Positions 51,190-60,674 are shown, numbered from the stretch's first letter. The stretch is DNA of 64,000 bases from Oscillospiraceae bacterium (GCA_009780175.1 WRAO01000006.1:1-64000); one strand, 5' to 3'. Numbers and translations: made by a program. The notes: a model not told the origin generated them from the letters alone.

Positions 51190-51205
51190 TGTTTCACGTG
51201 AAACA
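51190..51205. other. parS site 1
   Basis: Perfect 16-bp palindrome TGTTTCACGTGAAACA, the ParB (Spo0J) binding consensus of bacteria. Here the palindrome extends to 20 bp (51188-51207). Confidence 0.95.
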
Positions 51206-51237
51206 TTCGCCCGTTGGACCGCTCGTTCCGCGGCTCA

Positions 51238-51253
51238 TGTTTCACGTGAAACA
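51238..51253. other. parS site 2
   Basis: Second perfect copy of TGTTTCACGTGAAACA, 48 bases from the first and about 13 bases upstream of the soj promoter -35. Confidence 0.95.
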
Positions 51254-51265
51254 AAATTTTTCGTC

Positions 51266-51294
51266 TTGCGCTCCGCAACAATCAGTGCTATAAT
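51266..51294 (+). promoter_or_regulatory. soj-spo0J promoter
   Basis: -35 TTGCGC (51266-51271), 17-base spacer, perfect -10 TATAAT (51289-51294). Its closeness to parS means that ParB spreading could repress the operon. Confidence 0.75.
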
Positions 51295-51352
51295 CAACTT
51301 CCGCCCTTTGCGGGCATGCACAAACGGACTCCAAGCAAGAAAGGCGAAGACT

Positions 51353-52111
51353 ATGGGCAAAATCATTGCTGTCACCAATCAAAAAGGCGGCGTAGGCAAG
51401 ACTACAACCTGTATCAACCTAACCTGTGCCCTCGCGCAGATGGGCAAACGCGTCCTCCTGTGTGACACAGACCCACAGGGCAACGCTACCACTGGCATGG
51501 GAATTGACAAAAATAACGTCGCCCCCAGCATCTACGATGTCCTCATCAACGGCGCAAACGTGGAAACCGCAATCGTCCGCACAAAATACGGCGACGTCCT
51601 GCCCACCAACCGCAATCTAGCCGGAGCCGGCGTGGAACTGGTCAACATGGAGCATAGAGAATATAAACTCCGTGGGGCGCTAGCCTCCGTCAAAGATAAA
51701 TACGACTTCATCTTCATCGATTGTCCGCCCTCTCTGGAAATGCTCACAGTCAATGCCCTTTCCGCCGCTGAGAGCATCCTTATCCCCATCCAGTGCGAAT
51801 TCTTCGCGCTCGAAGGCGTAGGCGACCTCGTCAACACCCTGCGCATCATCAAACGCAAACTCAACCCCGACCTTGACGTAGAAGGCGTCCTGCTCACCAT
51901 GTACAACGGGCGGACAAACCTCTCACTCCAAGTCGCGGCGGAAGTGAAGAAATATTTCCCCGGGAAAGTCTATCGAACCCTGATTCCTCGCACAATCCGT
52001 CTCTCCGAGGCCCCCAGTCACGGCAAACCGGTTCTGATTTACGATCCCGGCAACCAAGGCTCCGCAGCCTACAGAGAACTCGCCCGCGAGCTCATCGCAA
52101 ACAACACCTAA
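51353..52111 (+). CDS. soj: chromosome-partitioning ATPase ParA (Soj)
   Basis: A 252-residue ParA ATPase with deviant Walker A (NQKGGVGKTTTCINL), Walker A' (LCDTDPQGNATTG) and Walker B (FIFIDCPPSLEML). Its ATP-dependent DNA binding drives origin segregation with ParB. The start at 51353 (MGKIIAVTNQ) is chosen from the family N-terminus and the AAGGCGA upstream. spo0J follows 33 bases later. Confidence 0.95.
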   Translation: MGKIIAVTNQKGGVGKTTTCINLTCALAQMGKRVLLCDTDPQGNATTGMGIDKNNVAPSIYDVLINGANVETAIVRTKYGDVLPTNRNLAGAGVELVNMEHREYKLRGALASVKDKYDFIFIDCPPSLEMLTVNALSAAESILIPIQCEFFALEGVGDLVNTLRIIKRKLNPDLDVEGVLLTMYNGRTNLSLQVAAEVKKYFPGKVYRTLIPRTIRLSEAPSHGKPVLIYDPGNQGSAAYRELARELIANNT

Positions 52112-52144
52112 TACATACGATACACGAAAAAGGAGGAGCGTCCC

Positions 52145-53038
52145 ATGTCACCAAAAGGCGGGCTCGGAACGGGCCTAGGTGCGATTTTCGGAGAGGCCAT
52201 GCTGGACAACGATCAAACGGACTTCAGCTATCTACCTATAGAGAAAGTCGAACCCAACAAAGAACAGCCCCGGAAATACTTCGACCATGTCGCGCTCCAA
52301 GAACTCACAGACTCCATCCGCGAACACGGTATCCTAGACCCACTCCTGGTGCGCAAACTCGCCTCCGGCTACTATCAAATCATCGGCGGCGAACGCCGCT
52401 GGCGCGCCGCGCGTGAAGTGGGCCTAAAAGAAGTCCCCTGCCGCATCATCGAAGCGGACGACAGATTGGCCACAGAAATCGCCCTCATCGACAACCTCCA
52501 ACGCGAAAACCTCAACCCGCTCGAAGAGGCTGAGGGATACAAAACCCTCATGGAGACATTCGAACTCAAGCAAGAAGAAGTGGCCACCCGAGTCGGCAAA
52601 GACCGCTCCACCGTAGCCAACGCCCTCCGCCTGCTGCGGTCCAACCCCGAAGTCAAAGGATTCCTCGAACAAGGCACCCTCTCCGCAGGCCATGCGAGAG
52701 CCTTACTTAAAATAAAAGACGAAAACCAACAACTTGTCCTTGCGCGCAAAGTCATCGAAGAAGGCCTCTCCGTCCGTCAGACGGAAAAACAAGCGGACAA
52801 GGTAGACAAGCTCCGCGCGGAAAAAGCAGCCGCTCCGAGCGCCGCGCAAAAACCAAAACCCTTCGTAGACTACACCAAAGAGGCCGAAGATAATCTCACG
52901 CGCAGCCTAGGCCGCAAAGTGAAAATCATCTCTGGTCAAAAACGCGGCTGGTTAGAAGTGGACTATTACGACACAGACGACCTGGAAGTGCTCATTGAGG
53001 CCCTGAAATCGCTAAAATTGTCAAAGGGGAAGAAGTAG
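52145..53038 (+). CDS. spo0J: chromosome-partitioning protein ParB (Spo0J)
   Basis: A 297-residue ParB. It shows the N-terminal CTPase region (LPIEKVEPNKEQPRKYFD; GERRWRAA arginine motif), the helix-turn-helix (EEVATRVGKDRSTVANALRL) that binds parS, and a C-terminal dimerisation part. It loads at the two parS sites upstream and recruits condensin. GGAGG precedes the ATG. serS begins at the base after its stop codon. Confidence 0.95.
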   Translation: MSPKGGLGTGLGAIFGEAMLDNDQTDFSYLPIEKVEPNKEQPRKYFDHVALQELTDSIREHGILDPLLVRKLASGYYQIIGGERRWRAAREVGLKEVPCRIIEADDRLATEIALIDNLQRENLNPLEEAEGYKTLMETFELKQEEVATRVGKDRSTVANALRLLRSNPEVKGFLEQGTLSAGHARALLKIKDENQQLVLARKVIEEGLSVRQTEKQADKVDKLRAEKAAAPSAAQKPKPFVDYTKEAEDNLTRSLGRKVKIISGQKRGWLEVDYYDTDDLEVLIEALKSLKLSKGKK

Positions 53039-54331
53039 ATGTTAGATATTCGTTTGATTCGGGAGATCCCCGAGGCCGTCAAGGCCGGACTATTGAAAAA
53101 AGAAATCAACTGCTCCGCCGCGATTGACGAAATTCTAGACCTTGACGCCAAACTCCGCACCCTCATCCAGAGCACCGAGCAGAGCAAAGCGGAACAAAAC
53201 AAAGTCACCAAACAAATTCCCGAGATGAAGAAAGCAGGGGAGGACACCACGGCAATCATGGCCCAAATGAAGGCCCTGTCCGATTCCATCAAAGAAGCCG
53301 ACCTGGAGCTCCGCGAGATCGAAACCAGACGCGACACCCTCCTCCTTGGCCTACCCAATATGCCAGATGAAGACCTCATCGGCGGCGGCAAAGAGAACAA
53401 CGAAGAAATCCGCACCTTCGGCGCACCGAAAGTGTTCGACTTCGAACCCAAAAACCACGTAGACCTCTGCACCGGCCTCGGCCTCATCGACTATGAGCGC
53501 GGCGCAAAAATTTCCGGCAGCGGATTCTGGGTCTATCGCGGCCTCGGCGCCCGCCTCGAATGGGCCCTCCTCAACTATTTCATCGACACCCATCTGGGCG
53601 ACGGCTACGAACTCATCCTCGTTCCCCACCTCCTCAACTACGAATCCGGCCTCACGGCAGGCCAATTCCCGAAATTCGAACAAGACGTCTTCTGGCTCGC
53701 GCAAAGCGAAGGCGAACACGGCAAGTTCCTGCTCCCGACAGCGGAAACAGCCCTCGTCTCCCTCCACCGCGACGAGATTCTGACAGAAGCCGACCTCCCC
53801 AAGAAATACATCTCCTACACCCCCTGTTACCGCCGTGAAGCCGGCAGTTACCGGGCAGACGAACGCGGCATGGTCCGCGGCCACCAGTTCAACAAAGTCG
53901 AAATGGTCCAATTTACCCGCCCGGAAGACTCCGACGCGGCCTTTGAAGAACTTGTCACCAAAGCCGAACGGCTCGTAAAAGACCTCGGCTTCCACTTCCG
54001 CACCGTAAAACTCGCCGCTGGCGATTGCAGCGCCGGAATGGCCCGTACTTACGACATCGAAATCCACATCCCCTCGATGGACGGCTACAAAGAAGTCTCC
54101 AGCGTCTCCAACGCCAGAGACTATCAAGCCCGCCGCGGCATGATGCGCTACCGCAACGAAGCGACCGGCAAACCTGAATACATGCATACCCTCAACGGCT
54201 CCGGCCTCGCAACCAGCCGCATTCTGCCCGCCATCGTCGAGCAAAACCAACAGAAAGACGGCAGCGTCGTTGTCCCCGAAGTCCTCCGCAAATACCTCGG
54301 CGGCCTAGAAGTGCTCCGCAAACCGGAATGA
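53039..54331 (+). CDS. serS: seryl-tRNA synthetase
   Basis: A 430-residue class II synthetase. An N-terminal coiled-coil tRNA-binding arm (residues about 25-100) precedes the catalytic core. Motif 2 is seen as CYRREAGSYRADERGMVRGH and motif 3 as LNGSGLATSRILPAIVE. GGGGA lies before the ATG, within the end of spo0J. It overlaps rsmG by 4 bases. Confidence 0.96.
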   Translation: MLDIRLIREIPEAVKAGLLKKEINCSAAIDEILDLDAKLRTLIQSTEQSKAEQNKVTKQIPEMKKAGEDTTAIMAQMKALSDSIKEADLELREIETRRDTLLLGLPNMPDEDLIGGGKENNEEIRTFGAPKVFDFEPKNHVDLCTGLGLIDYERGAKISGSGFWVYRGLGARLEWALLNYFIDTHLGDGYELILVPHLLNYESGLTAGQFPKFEQDVFWLAQSEGEHGKFLLPTAETALVSLHRDEILTEADLPKKYISYTPCYRREAGSYRADERGMVRGHQFNKVEMVQFTRPEDSDAAFEELVTKAERLVKDLGFHFRTVKLAAGDCSAGMARTYDIEIHIPSMDGYKEVSSVSNARDYQARRGMMRYRNEATGKPEYMHTLNGSGLATSRILPAIVEQNQQKDGSVVVPEVLRKYLGGLEVLRKPE

Positions 54332-55056
54332 CAGGGGATTCCACACTGAACAAATTACAGCAAAGCGCCACAGCCTTCGGCCTGGCGCTTTCTGCACGTC
54401 AGCTAGAACAATTCGAAACCTACTGGACCTTCCTATCCGAGAAAAATCAAGTCATGAACCTCACCGCCATCACCGACCGCGCCGAGGCCATGGAAAAACA
54501 CTTCCTAGACAGCCTAGCCCTCGCCGGCGCCGCAGATTTTATAGGAAAACGCCGCCTCATCGACATCGGCACCGGAGCCGGATTCCCCGGACTCCCCCTC
54601 AAAATCGCGGTCCCTAGCCTAAAACTCACTCTGCTAGACAGTCTAGCAAAACGCGTAACCTTCCTCAAAGAAGTCTGTCAAAAACTAGATCTAAACGCCG
54701 AATGCGTCCACGCCCGCGCCGAAGAATGGGTGACGCAACCCGGCGAACGCGAAAGCTACGACTACGCCACCAGCCGCGCCGTCGCAGACCTCAACATCCT
54801 CCTAGAACTCTGCCTCCCCTACGTCAAAATAGGCGGCGCCTTCCTAGCCATGAAAACCCAGAACGCCGCCGAAGAAATCGAAACCGCCAAAAACACCGCA
54901 GCCATCCTAGGCGGCGAAATTGAATCCCACTACGACTACGCCCTCCCGGGTACCCCAGAAATCCAACGCCGAATCGTCATCATCCGCAAAACTGGACCGA
55001 CGCCCAAACAATACCCCAGACGATTCGCAAAAATCCAAAAAGACCCCCTAAAATAA
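54328..55056 (+). CDS. rsmG: 16S rRNA (guanine-N7) methyltransferase RsmG
   Basis: A 242-residue SAM-dependent methyltransferase (GidB) that methylates G527 of 16S rRNA. The SAM-binding motif is LIDIGTGAGFPGLPLKI, preceded by NLTAITDRAEAMEKHFLDSL. rsmG is usually next to soj/spo0J; here it lies on the far side of serS. The start overlaps serS (ATGA). The C-terminus is long and basic. Confidence 0.95.
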   Translation: MTGDSTLNKLQQSATAFGLALSARQLEQFETYWTFLSEKNQVMNLTAITDRAEAMEKHFLDSLALAGAADFIGKRRLIDIGTGAGFPGLPLKIAVPSLKLTLLDSLAKRVTFLKEVCQKLDLNAECVHARAEEWVTQPGERESYDYATSRAVADLNILLELCLPYVKIGGAFLAMKTQNAAEEIETAKNTAAILGGEIESHYDYALPGTPEIQRRIVIIRKTGPTPKQYPRRFAKIQKDPLK

Positions 55057-55095
55057 ACTAAGAGCTGGCGCATCCGCGCCAGCTCTTAGTTTATC
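55056..55095 (+). terminator. rsmG terminator
   Basis: A perfect 16-bp stem (55056-55071 with 55076-55091), ATCC loop, short T tail. Confidence 0.85.
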
Positions 55096-55247
55096 CAGCC
55101 CTCCGCAACTCCGTTCTTTTCGCCACAGGAGTGCGCGTTAGTGTGCGACGGAAGGTGAAAAAATCAAATCTCGTCGATTCCGGGGCTTTGCCTCGGATTG
55201 ACACCACATCCTCCGCAGCGCCCGGCCCGCAGGCCGGTATCTAATCC
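55096..55247. other. gene-free gap, possible dispersed repeat
   Basis: About 150 bases with GC-rich pairing (GGCC and CCGGCC runs near 55222-55238) and no believable gene. Its composition resembles intergenic repeats of related genomes, but no second copy is seen here. Confidence 0.3.
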
Positions 55248-55273
55248 CAAACGAAATGCTTGCATTTCGTTTG
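55248..55273. terminator. hairpin directly after ppdK
   Basis: Perfect 12-bp arms CAAACGAAATGC/GCATTTCGTTTG with a 2-base centre, ending 2 bases from the ppdK stop codon on the minus strand. No T-run follows. Confidence 0.6.
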
Positions 55274-55274
55274 A

Positions 55275-57911
55275 TTATTCGATAATCCCCATCCGCTTCC
55301 GAATCGCCGCCTGCGCCGCCGCCAACCGCGCAATCGGCACCCGATACGGCGAACAAGACACATAATCCAGCCCCACATGGTGACAGAACGACACCGACCG
55401 CGCATCGCCCCCGTGCTCCCCACAGAGCCCAAGCTTGAGCTCCGGCCGAGCGGTCCTGCCGAGCTTCACCGCCGTCTCAATCAACTTACCAACCCCGGCT
55501 TGATCCAGCCGTGAAAACGGATCAAAGTCCAGGATCTTCTTCTGATAATACTGCTCCAAAAACTTACCCGCATCATCCCGTGAGAGCCCAAAGGTCATCT
55601 GCGTGAGGTCGTTGGTGCCAAAGGAGAAGAAGGCCGACTCCCGCGCAAGCTCATCCGCCGTCAAAGCGGCACGCGGCAATTCAATCATCGTACCCACCTG
55701 ATAGTCGAGCGCAACCCCGCTCTCCGCAATCACTGCATCCGCAGTCTTCGTAATAATCCGCTTGACATATGTAAGCTCATCCACATGGCTAATCAAAGGA
55801 ATCATAATTTCCGGCACAATATCATAACCCTTCGCCTGCTTCACCCGGATCGCCGCCTCAATAATCGCCCGCGTCTGCATCGCCGCAATCTCCGGATACG
55901 TGACCGAGAGCCGACACCCTCTATGCCCCATCATCGGGTTTACCTCTTTGAGAGCATCAATCGAAGCCAGAAGCGCGTCATACCCCAGTCCCATCTCCTT
56001 CGCCAAGGCCCTGAGGTCCTCCTCCTGATGCGGCAAAAACTCATGCAGCGGCGGATCCAGCAATCGAATCGTCACAGGATGTCCCTGCATCGTCTCATAA
56101 ATCCCCTCAAAGTCCGCCCGTTGCATTGGCAAGAGCTTCTCCAACGCCCGCTCCCGTTGTTCGACCGTTGTAGACAAAATCATCTCCTGCACAACCGGAA
56201 GCCGGTCCGGCTCAAAGAACATGTGCTCTGTCCGCGCAAGGCCAATGCCCTCCGCCCCAAACCGCCGCGCCACAGCCGCATCCTGCGGATTATCCGCGTT
56301 CGCCCGAACCTTGAGCGTCCGCACCTCGTCCGCCCATTCCATAATCGTAGCAAAATACCCGCTCACCGAAGCCGGCACAGTCTTCATCTGTCCGCTATAC
56401 ACATACCCCGTACTCCCGTCCAAACTGAGGAAATCACCCTCTTTAAACACGTGATCCCCCACAGTCAGCGTCTTCGCCTCTTCATCAATCCGCAACTCAC
56501 CACAGCCAGACACACAGCAAATGCCCATCCCGCGCGCCACAACGGCCGCATGGCTGGTCATTCCCCCGCGGGCGGTCAAAACACCCTTAGAAGCGTGCAT
56601 CCCCTCAATATCCTCCGGCGATGTCTCAATGCGAACCAAAAGCGTAGGCCCATGCGCCGCCGCGGCCTTGCAGTCTTCAGCGGTAAAATAGATCCCCCCA
56701 CAAGCCGCCCCAGGCGAGGCCGCAAGCCCATGCGAGATCGGCTTCGCCGCCGCCAAAGCCTCCGCGTCAAACTGCGGATGGAGTAGATTATCCAGCTGTT
56801 TCGGATCAATCTTCAGCAGCGCCTCATCCTTCGTGCAAAGCCACTCCGATACGAGATCTACCGCGATCTTCAAAGCCGACAACACAGTCCGCTTCCCGCT
56901 CCGCGTCTGCAGCATATACAGCTTCCCGCGCTCAATCGTAAACTCCATATCCTGCATATCCCGATAGTGCCGCTCCAACTTATCCCCAATGAGGAAAAGC
57001 TGGTCATAAATCTCCGGCATCACATCCGCGAGCTGTTCAATCGGCAGCGGCGTCCGAATCCCCGCGACGACGTCTTCGCCCTGCGCGTTCGTGAGAAACT
57101 CCCCATAAATCCGCTTCGCCCCGGTAGACGGATTGCGGCTAAACGCAACCCCCGTCCCGCTGTCCGTCCCCATATTGCCAAACACCATGCTTTGCACATT
57201 CACAGCCGTGCCGCCATCCGCCGAAATGCCATACATCCGCCGATAAGAAACCGCCCGCGGGTTATACCAACTGCGAAACACCGCCGCGATCGCGCCCATG
57301 AGCTGTAACTTCGGATCCTGCGGGAACTCCACACCCAGCGCGTCCTTATAGACCGCCTGAAATTGCTCAACCAAAGTCTTCAGGTCGTCTGCTGTAAGCT
57401 CCGTGTCCAGCGAGACTCCACGCTCCTCCTTCATGTGCTCCAGCAGCGCGTCAAACCGCTTCTTCGGCACCTCCATTACCACATCGCCATACATCTGAAT
57501 AAACCGCCGATAGCTGTCATAAGCAAAGCGCGGATTCCCCGTCGCCTCCGCGAAAGATATGACAACTTGATTGTTCAGCCCCAAATTCAAAATCGTGTCC
57601 ATCATCCCCGGCATCGAATCCACCGCACCAGAACGGACAGAGACAAGAAGTGGGTTTTCCAAGCCCCCAAAGGTCTTCCCGGTGATCTCTTCCAACTTAG
57701 AGATATACCCATAGACCGCTTCTTCCAACTCTGAGCTGATGGTTTCACCATTCGCATAGTATTGGAAACAGGCCTCCGTGGTGATAGTGAACCCTTGGGG
57801 CACAGGCATCCCCAGCCGCGTCATCTCCGCGAGGTTAGCCCCCTTGCCGCCGAGCAGTTCGCGCATTGCGCCGTTCCCTTCGGAAAACAGATAGACAAAC
57901 TTCTTGTTCAT
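55275..57911 (-). CDS. ppdK: pyruvate phosphate dikinase
   Basis: An 878-residue enzyme interconverting pyruvate, ATP and Pi with PEP, AMP and PPi in central carbon metabolism. The N-terminal ATP-grasp domain starts FSEGNGAMRELLGGKGANLA. The swivelling domain carries the phosphorylated His in GGMTSHAAVVARGMG. The C-terminal PEP-binding domain shows LARTEHMFFE, GHRGCRLSVTYPEI and the catalytic Cys in LGLCGEHGGD. Length is typical. AGGGAAAGG precedes the ATG. Confidence 0.97.
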   Translation of the reverse strand: MNKKFVYLFSEGNGAMRELLGGKGANLAEMTRLGMPVPQGFTITTEACFQYYANGETISSELEEAVYGYISKLEEITGKTFGGLENPLLVSVRSGAVDSMPGMMDTILNLGLNNQVVISFAEATGNPRFAYDSYRRFIQMYGDVVMEVPKKRFDALLEHMKEERGVSLDTELTADDLKTLVEQFQAVYKDALGVEFPQDPKLQLMGAIAAVFRSWYNPRAVSYRRMYGISADGGTAVNVQSMVFGNMGTDSGTGVAFSRNPSTGAKRIYGEFLTNAQGEDVVAGIRTPLPIEQLADVMPEIYDQLFLIGDKLERHYRDMQDMEFTIERGKLYMLQTRSGKRTVLSALKIAVDLVSEWLCTKDEALLKIDPKQLDNLLHPQFDAEALAAAKPISHGLAASPGAACGGIYFTAEDCKAAAAHGPTLLVRIETSPEDIEGMHASKGVLTARGGMTSHAAVVARGMGICCVSGCGELRIDEEAKTLTVGDHVFKEGDFLSLDGSTGYVYSGQMKTVPASVSGYFATIMEWADEVRTLKVRANADNPQDAAVARRFGAEGIGLARTEHMFFEPDRLPVVQEMILSTTVEQRERALEKLLPMQRADFEGIYETMQGHPVTIRLLDPPLHEFLPHQEEDLRALAKEMGLGYDALLASIDALKEVNPMMGHRGCRLSVTYPEIAAMQTRAIIEAAIRVKQAKGYDIVPEIMIPLISHVDELTYVKRIITKTADAVIAESGVALDYQVGTMIELPRAALTADELARESAFFSFGTNDLTQMTFGLSRDDAGKFLEQYYQKKILDFDPFSRLDQAGVGKLIETAVKLGRTARPELKLGLCGEHGGDARSVSFCHHVGLDYVSCSPYRVPIARLAAAQAAIRKRMGIIE

Positions 57912-57979
57912 GTGAGCATCGACCTTTCCCTGGTGTTTTTAAATGGATCCATTGCGAGTTAATGAACTAAAGATATGAC

Positions 57980-58015
57980 CTAAAAAGAAACGCCCTCTCG
58001 TTTTCGAGAGGGCGT
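57980..58015 (-). terminator. secG terminator
   Basis: 11-bp perfect stem (57990-58000 with 58005-58015), TTTT-type loop, and on the minus strand a TTTCTTTTTA tail. Confidence 0.88.
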
Positions 58016-58026
58016 CACGCACATAC

Positions 58027-58260
58027 TTAGATGGTGAGATTAATCACCAGAGTAATCAAGGCAAACACACAAGCGACCCACTTCGTGATTCTCGCCAGAC
58101 GTTTGTCGAACGATTTCCCTTTGTTTCTGGACATATGCGTGTCCGAACTGCCCCCCGTGATCGCACCGGACAAACCGGCGCTCTTGCCGGATTGGAGCAG
58201 AATTACAGCGATCAAAAAAAGCGCGGAAAGCATGTGAAGTATGCTGAGTGCTAGTGTCAT
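58027..58260 (-). CDS. secG: preprotein translocase subunit SecG
   Basis: A 77-residue membrane protein of the SecYEG channel with two membrane segments (ILHMLSALFLIAVILLQ and WVACVFALITLVINLTI) joined by the conserved cytoplasmic loop SGKSAGLSGAITGGSS. It stands alone between its own promoter and terminator. Confidence 0.92.
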   Translation of the reverse strand: MTLALSILHMLSALFLIAVILLQSGKSAGLSGAITGGSSDTHMSRNKGKSFDKRLARITKWVACVFALITLVINLTI

Positions 58261-58299
58261 AGGTCATTCATCCCTTTCAAATCTTTGGTCATGAAGGAT

Positions 58300-58328
58300 A
58301 GTATAGCACAGGGTCTATACAAGTTCAA
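58300..58328 (-). promoter_or_regulatory. secG promoter
   Basis: Minus strand: -35 TTGAAC (58328-58323), 17-base spacer, -10 TATACT (58305-58300). Confidence 0.75.
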
Positions 58329-58344
58329 GCTTTTTTTATATAAT
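58316..58344 (+). promoter_or_regulatory. possible divergent promoter towards tatD
   Basis: -35 TATACA (58316-58321), 17-base spacer, -10 TATAAT (58339-58344). It overlaps the secG promoter, so the two may compete. The leader to tatD is about 150 bases and includes a CTCCT/AGGAG hairpin followed by T5 near 58431-58455. Confidence 0.4.
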
Positions 58345-58496
58345 ATTCGATAATCACAGCTACGGAACCGCCCACCTCGTCCCGCAGCATACAACCGCCT
58401 GATGCGTAAGAAGGCACCGACCTAAAAGTCTCCTCTTCCAAAGGAGCCTTTTTGCCGCGCACCCTAACTCACCATACACAACACAAGGAGCCAGCC

Positions 58497-59258
58497 ATGT
58501 ATTTCGACACCCACGCCCACTACGACAACCCCCGCTTCGACCTCGACCGCAGAGATCTCCTAGAGCGCCTGCCCAAACACGGCATCAGCCTCGTCCTCAA
58601 CCCCGGATACGATCTGCAATCCTCCCGCCAAGCCGTCGGCCTCGCGGAAGACTACCCCTATATCTACGCCTCCGTCGGCTTCCACCCCCACGACGCAAGC
58701 GCCATGGAAGAAGGCGACCTAGACCGCCTCGAATCCCTCACAACCCGCCCCAAAGTCGTCGCCGTAGGCGAAATCGGCCTAGACTACCATTACGACCACT
58801 CCCCCCGCCCCATCCAGCGGCAACGGTTCGACGAACAGATGGCCCTCGCCCAAAAAGTAGGCCTCCCCGTCATTATCCACCAACGCGAAGCCACAGCCGA
58901 TACGCTTGATATCCTCAGAACCTATCGCGGTACCCCCGGTGTCGTTCACTGCTTCTCCGGCGAGGTAGAAGTGGCGAAGCAAGTCCTGGACCTCGGCCTC
59001 CACATCAGTTTCACCGGCGTCATCACCTATAAAAACGCCCGCAAAAGCCACGAAGTGCTTCGCTACATGCCCAAAGACCGCCTCCTCCTCGAAACCGACG
59101 CCCCCTATATGGCCCCCGAACCCCACCGCGGCCACCGCTGCACTTCGCTTTACCTCCCCCAAATCGCCCAAACCGTAGCCGAACTATGGGAAACCACCAC
59201 AGAAGAAGTCGCCGAGATAACGACAGCAAACGGCAAACGCCTCTTCCGCATCTCATAG
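58497..59258 (+). CDS. tatD: TatD-family metal-dependent deoxyribonuclease
   Basis: A 253-residue TIM-barrel hydrolase. Metal-ligand motifs are FDTHAHYD, VGEIGLDYH, IIHQREA, VHCFSGE and LLETDAPYMAP. The start at 58497 has AAGGAG upstream. It heads a run of plus-strand genes; the first DUF3784 gene follows after 29 bases. Confidence 0.93.
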   Translation: MYFDTHAHYDNPRFDLDRRDLLERLPKHGISLVLNPGYDLQSSRQAVGLAEDYPYIYASVGFHPHDASAMEEGDLDRLESLTTRPKVVAVGEIGLDYHYDHSPRPIQRQRFDEQMALAQKVGLPVIIHQREATADTLDILRTYRGTPGVVHCFSGEVEVAKQVLDLGLHISFTGVITYKNARKSHEVLRYMPKDRLLLETDAPYMAPEPHRGHRCTSLYLPQIAQTVAELWETTTEEVAEITTANGKRLFRIS

Positions 59259-59287
59259 GAAAAAGCCAGATAGATTGGAGAACAAAC

Positions 59288-59617
59288 ATGGAACACATCC
59301 TATTATGGATCGTCTTCGGCCTCTGCATCCTCCCCCTCATCCTCAGCGGCGGATACATGATGCTCACCGGCAAAGGCGCAAGCCTCATCGCCGGATATAA
59401 CGGGAAAAGCGCGGGGGAGCGGGCGAAATACAACGAACCAGCCCTCTGCCGCTTCGTCGGCAAACTCCTGCTAATCACGTCAGTCTGCCTCTTGCTCTGT
59501 CCGTTCGGCGTACAGTTTGAAATGCCGTGGCTGATGTGGCTCGGAATCGCCCTCGGCACAGCGCTCCCCCTCGTCGCCGTAATCTACATGAACACCGGCA
59601 ACCGCTTCCGCAAGTAA
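59288..59617 (+). CDS. DUF3784-type small membrane protein (first)
   Basis: A 109-residue protein with three hydrophobic segments (LWIVFGLCILPLILSGGYMM; LLLITSVCLLLCPFGV; WLGIALGTALPLVAVIYM). The conserved loop AGYNGKSAGERAKYNEPALCRF matches the DUF3784 family common in Bacillota. Function unknown. It is a paralogue of the next gene. Confidence 0.82.
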   Translation: MEHILLWIVFGLCILPLILSGGYMMLTGKGASLIAGYNGKSAGERAKYNEPALCRFVGKLLLITSVCLLLCPFGVQFEMPWLMWLGIALGTALPLVAVIYMNTGNRFRK

Positions 59618-59636
59618 AGCGGGAAAGGAAAGACCT

Positions 59637-59951
59637 ATGCAAATTATTGCGGCCCCCCTCCTCATCCCCTTCCTTATCGTCGCCGCCGTCTTCCTATCCG
59701 GCCGAGGCGCCTGGATGATCGCCGGATACAACCTGAAAACCGCGGAAGAAAAGGCCAAATACAACGAAAAAGCCCTATGCCGCTTCATGGGGCTCCTCCT
59801 TCTCTTCGTCTGCGCCCACATGATCCTCATGTCCATCGCAGACCTATTCGGCCTCGCGTGGCTGATTACCCCCGCAACCATCCTCTTCCTCATTATCCTC
59901 CTCGGCGGGGTGGTTTACGCAAACACAAGCAAGCGGTTTCACAAAAAATAG
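59637..59951 (+). CDS. DUF3784-type small membrane protein (second)
   Basis: A 104-residue paralogue with the same layout (segments near residues 5-22, 50-70, 74-95) and loop AGYNLKTAEEKAKYNEKALC. GGAAAGGAAAG precedes the ATG. Tandem duplication is the simplest origin. Confidence 0.82.
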   Translation: MQIIAAPLLIPFLIVAAVFLSGRGAWMIAGYNLKTAEEKAKYNEKALCRFMGLLLLFVCAHMILMSIADLFGLAWLITPATILFLIILLGGVVYANTSKRFHKK

Positions 59952-60024
59952 AAACCATTTGCCTAAATCGGCTCTTTGCGGCATAGGCTGTTCTAAAAAG
60001 CATTAAGAAAAGGAGCGATACCCT

Positions 60025-60669
60025 ATGAGCGGCAAACCCATCCCCGCCGGCGAACACACCCTGCCAGCCCTGCCCTACCCCTACGACGCCCTCGAACCCG
60101 TGATCGACGCAAAAACCGTAGAAATCCACCACGACAAGCACCACAAGAAATACGTAGACGAACTCAACAACACAGAGCTCGCCCTCGTCAAAGCCAGAGG
60201 GCAAAAAGACTGGAGCCGCATCACCTGTCTCGAAAACGACCTCGCCTTCAACGGCTCCGGCCACATCCTCCACAGCGTCTACTGGACCAATATGACCCGT
60301 CCCGGAACCGGCGGCGCCCCCGGCAAACACACCCAATCTTACCTAGACTGGTACTTCGGCGGCGTAGAAACCTTCATGGCCCAATTCACCGCCACCGCGA
60401 CAAAAGTCCAAGGTTCCGGCTGGGCCATCCTCGGCTATAACCCTGCCTTCTGCCGCCTAGAACTCACCCAGTGCGAAAAACACCAAGACTGTACCCTCCA
60501 AGGCACCATCCCCCTCCTCGTCTGCGACGTCTGGGAGCACGCCTACTACCTCAACTACCAAAACGACAGAGCAGGCTACATCAGCCGCTGGTGGACCCTA
60601 GTCAACTGGGCCGATGTAGAAAACCGCTTCCTCCAAGCCACCCACGGCAAACTGCCGCTGTCCCAATAA
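60025..60669 (+). CDS. superoxide dismutase (Fe/Mn type)
   Basis: A 214-residue Fe/Mn superoxide dismutase protecting this anaerobe against oxygen. Metal ligands are visible: His in TVEIHHDKHHKKYV, His in GSGHILHSVYW, and Asp and His in VCDVWEHAYYL. The family core (PALPYPYDALEPVID) is intact. AAAAGGAG precedes the ATG. Fe versus Mn use cannot be decided from sequence alone. Confidence 0.94.
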   Translation: MSGKPIPAGEHTLPALPYPYDALEPVIDAKTVEIHHDKHHKKYVDELNNTELALVKARGQKDWSRITCLENDLAFNGSGHILHSVYWTNMTRPGTGGAPGKHTQSYLDWYFGGVETFMAQFTATATKVQGSGWAILGYNPAFCRLELTQCEKHQDCTLQGTIPLLVCDVWEHAYYLNYQNDRAGYISRWWTLVNWADVENRFLQATHGKLPLSQ

Positions 60670-60674
60670 AAAGA

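Noticed and set aside
55785..56786. 333-codon plus-strand frame opposite ppdK
   Set aside because: Shadow of the intact pyruvate phosphate dikinase gene.
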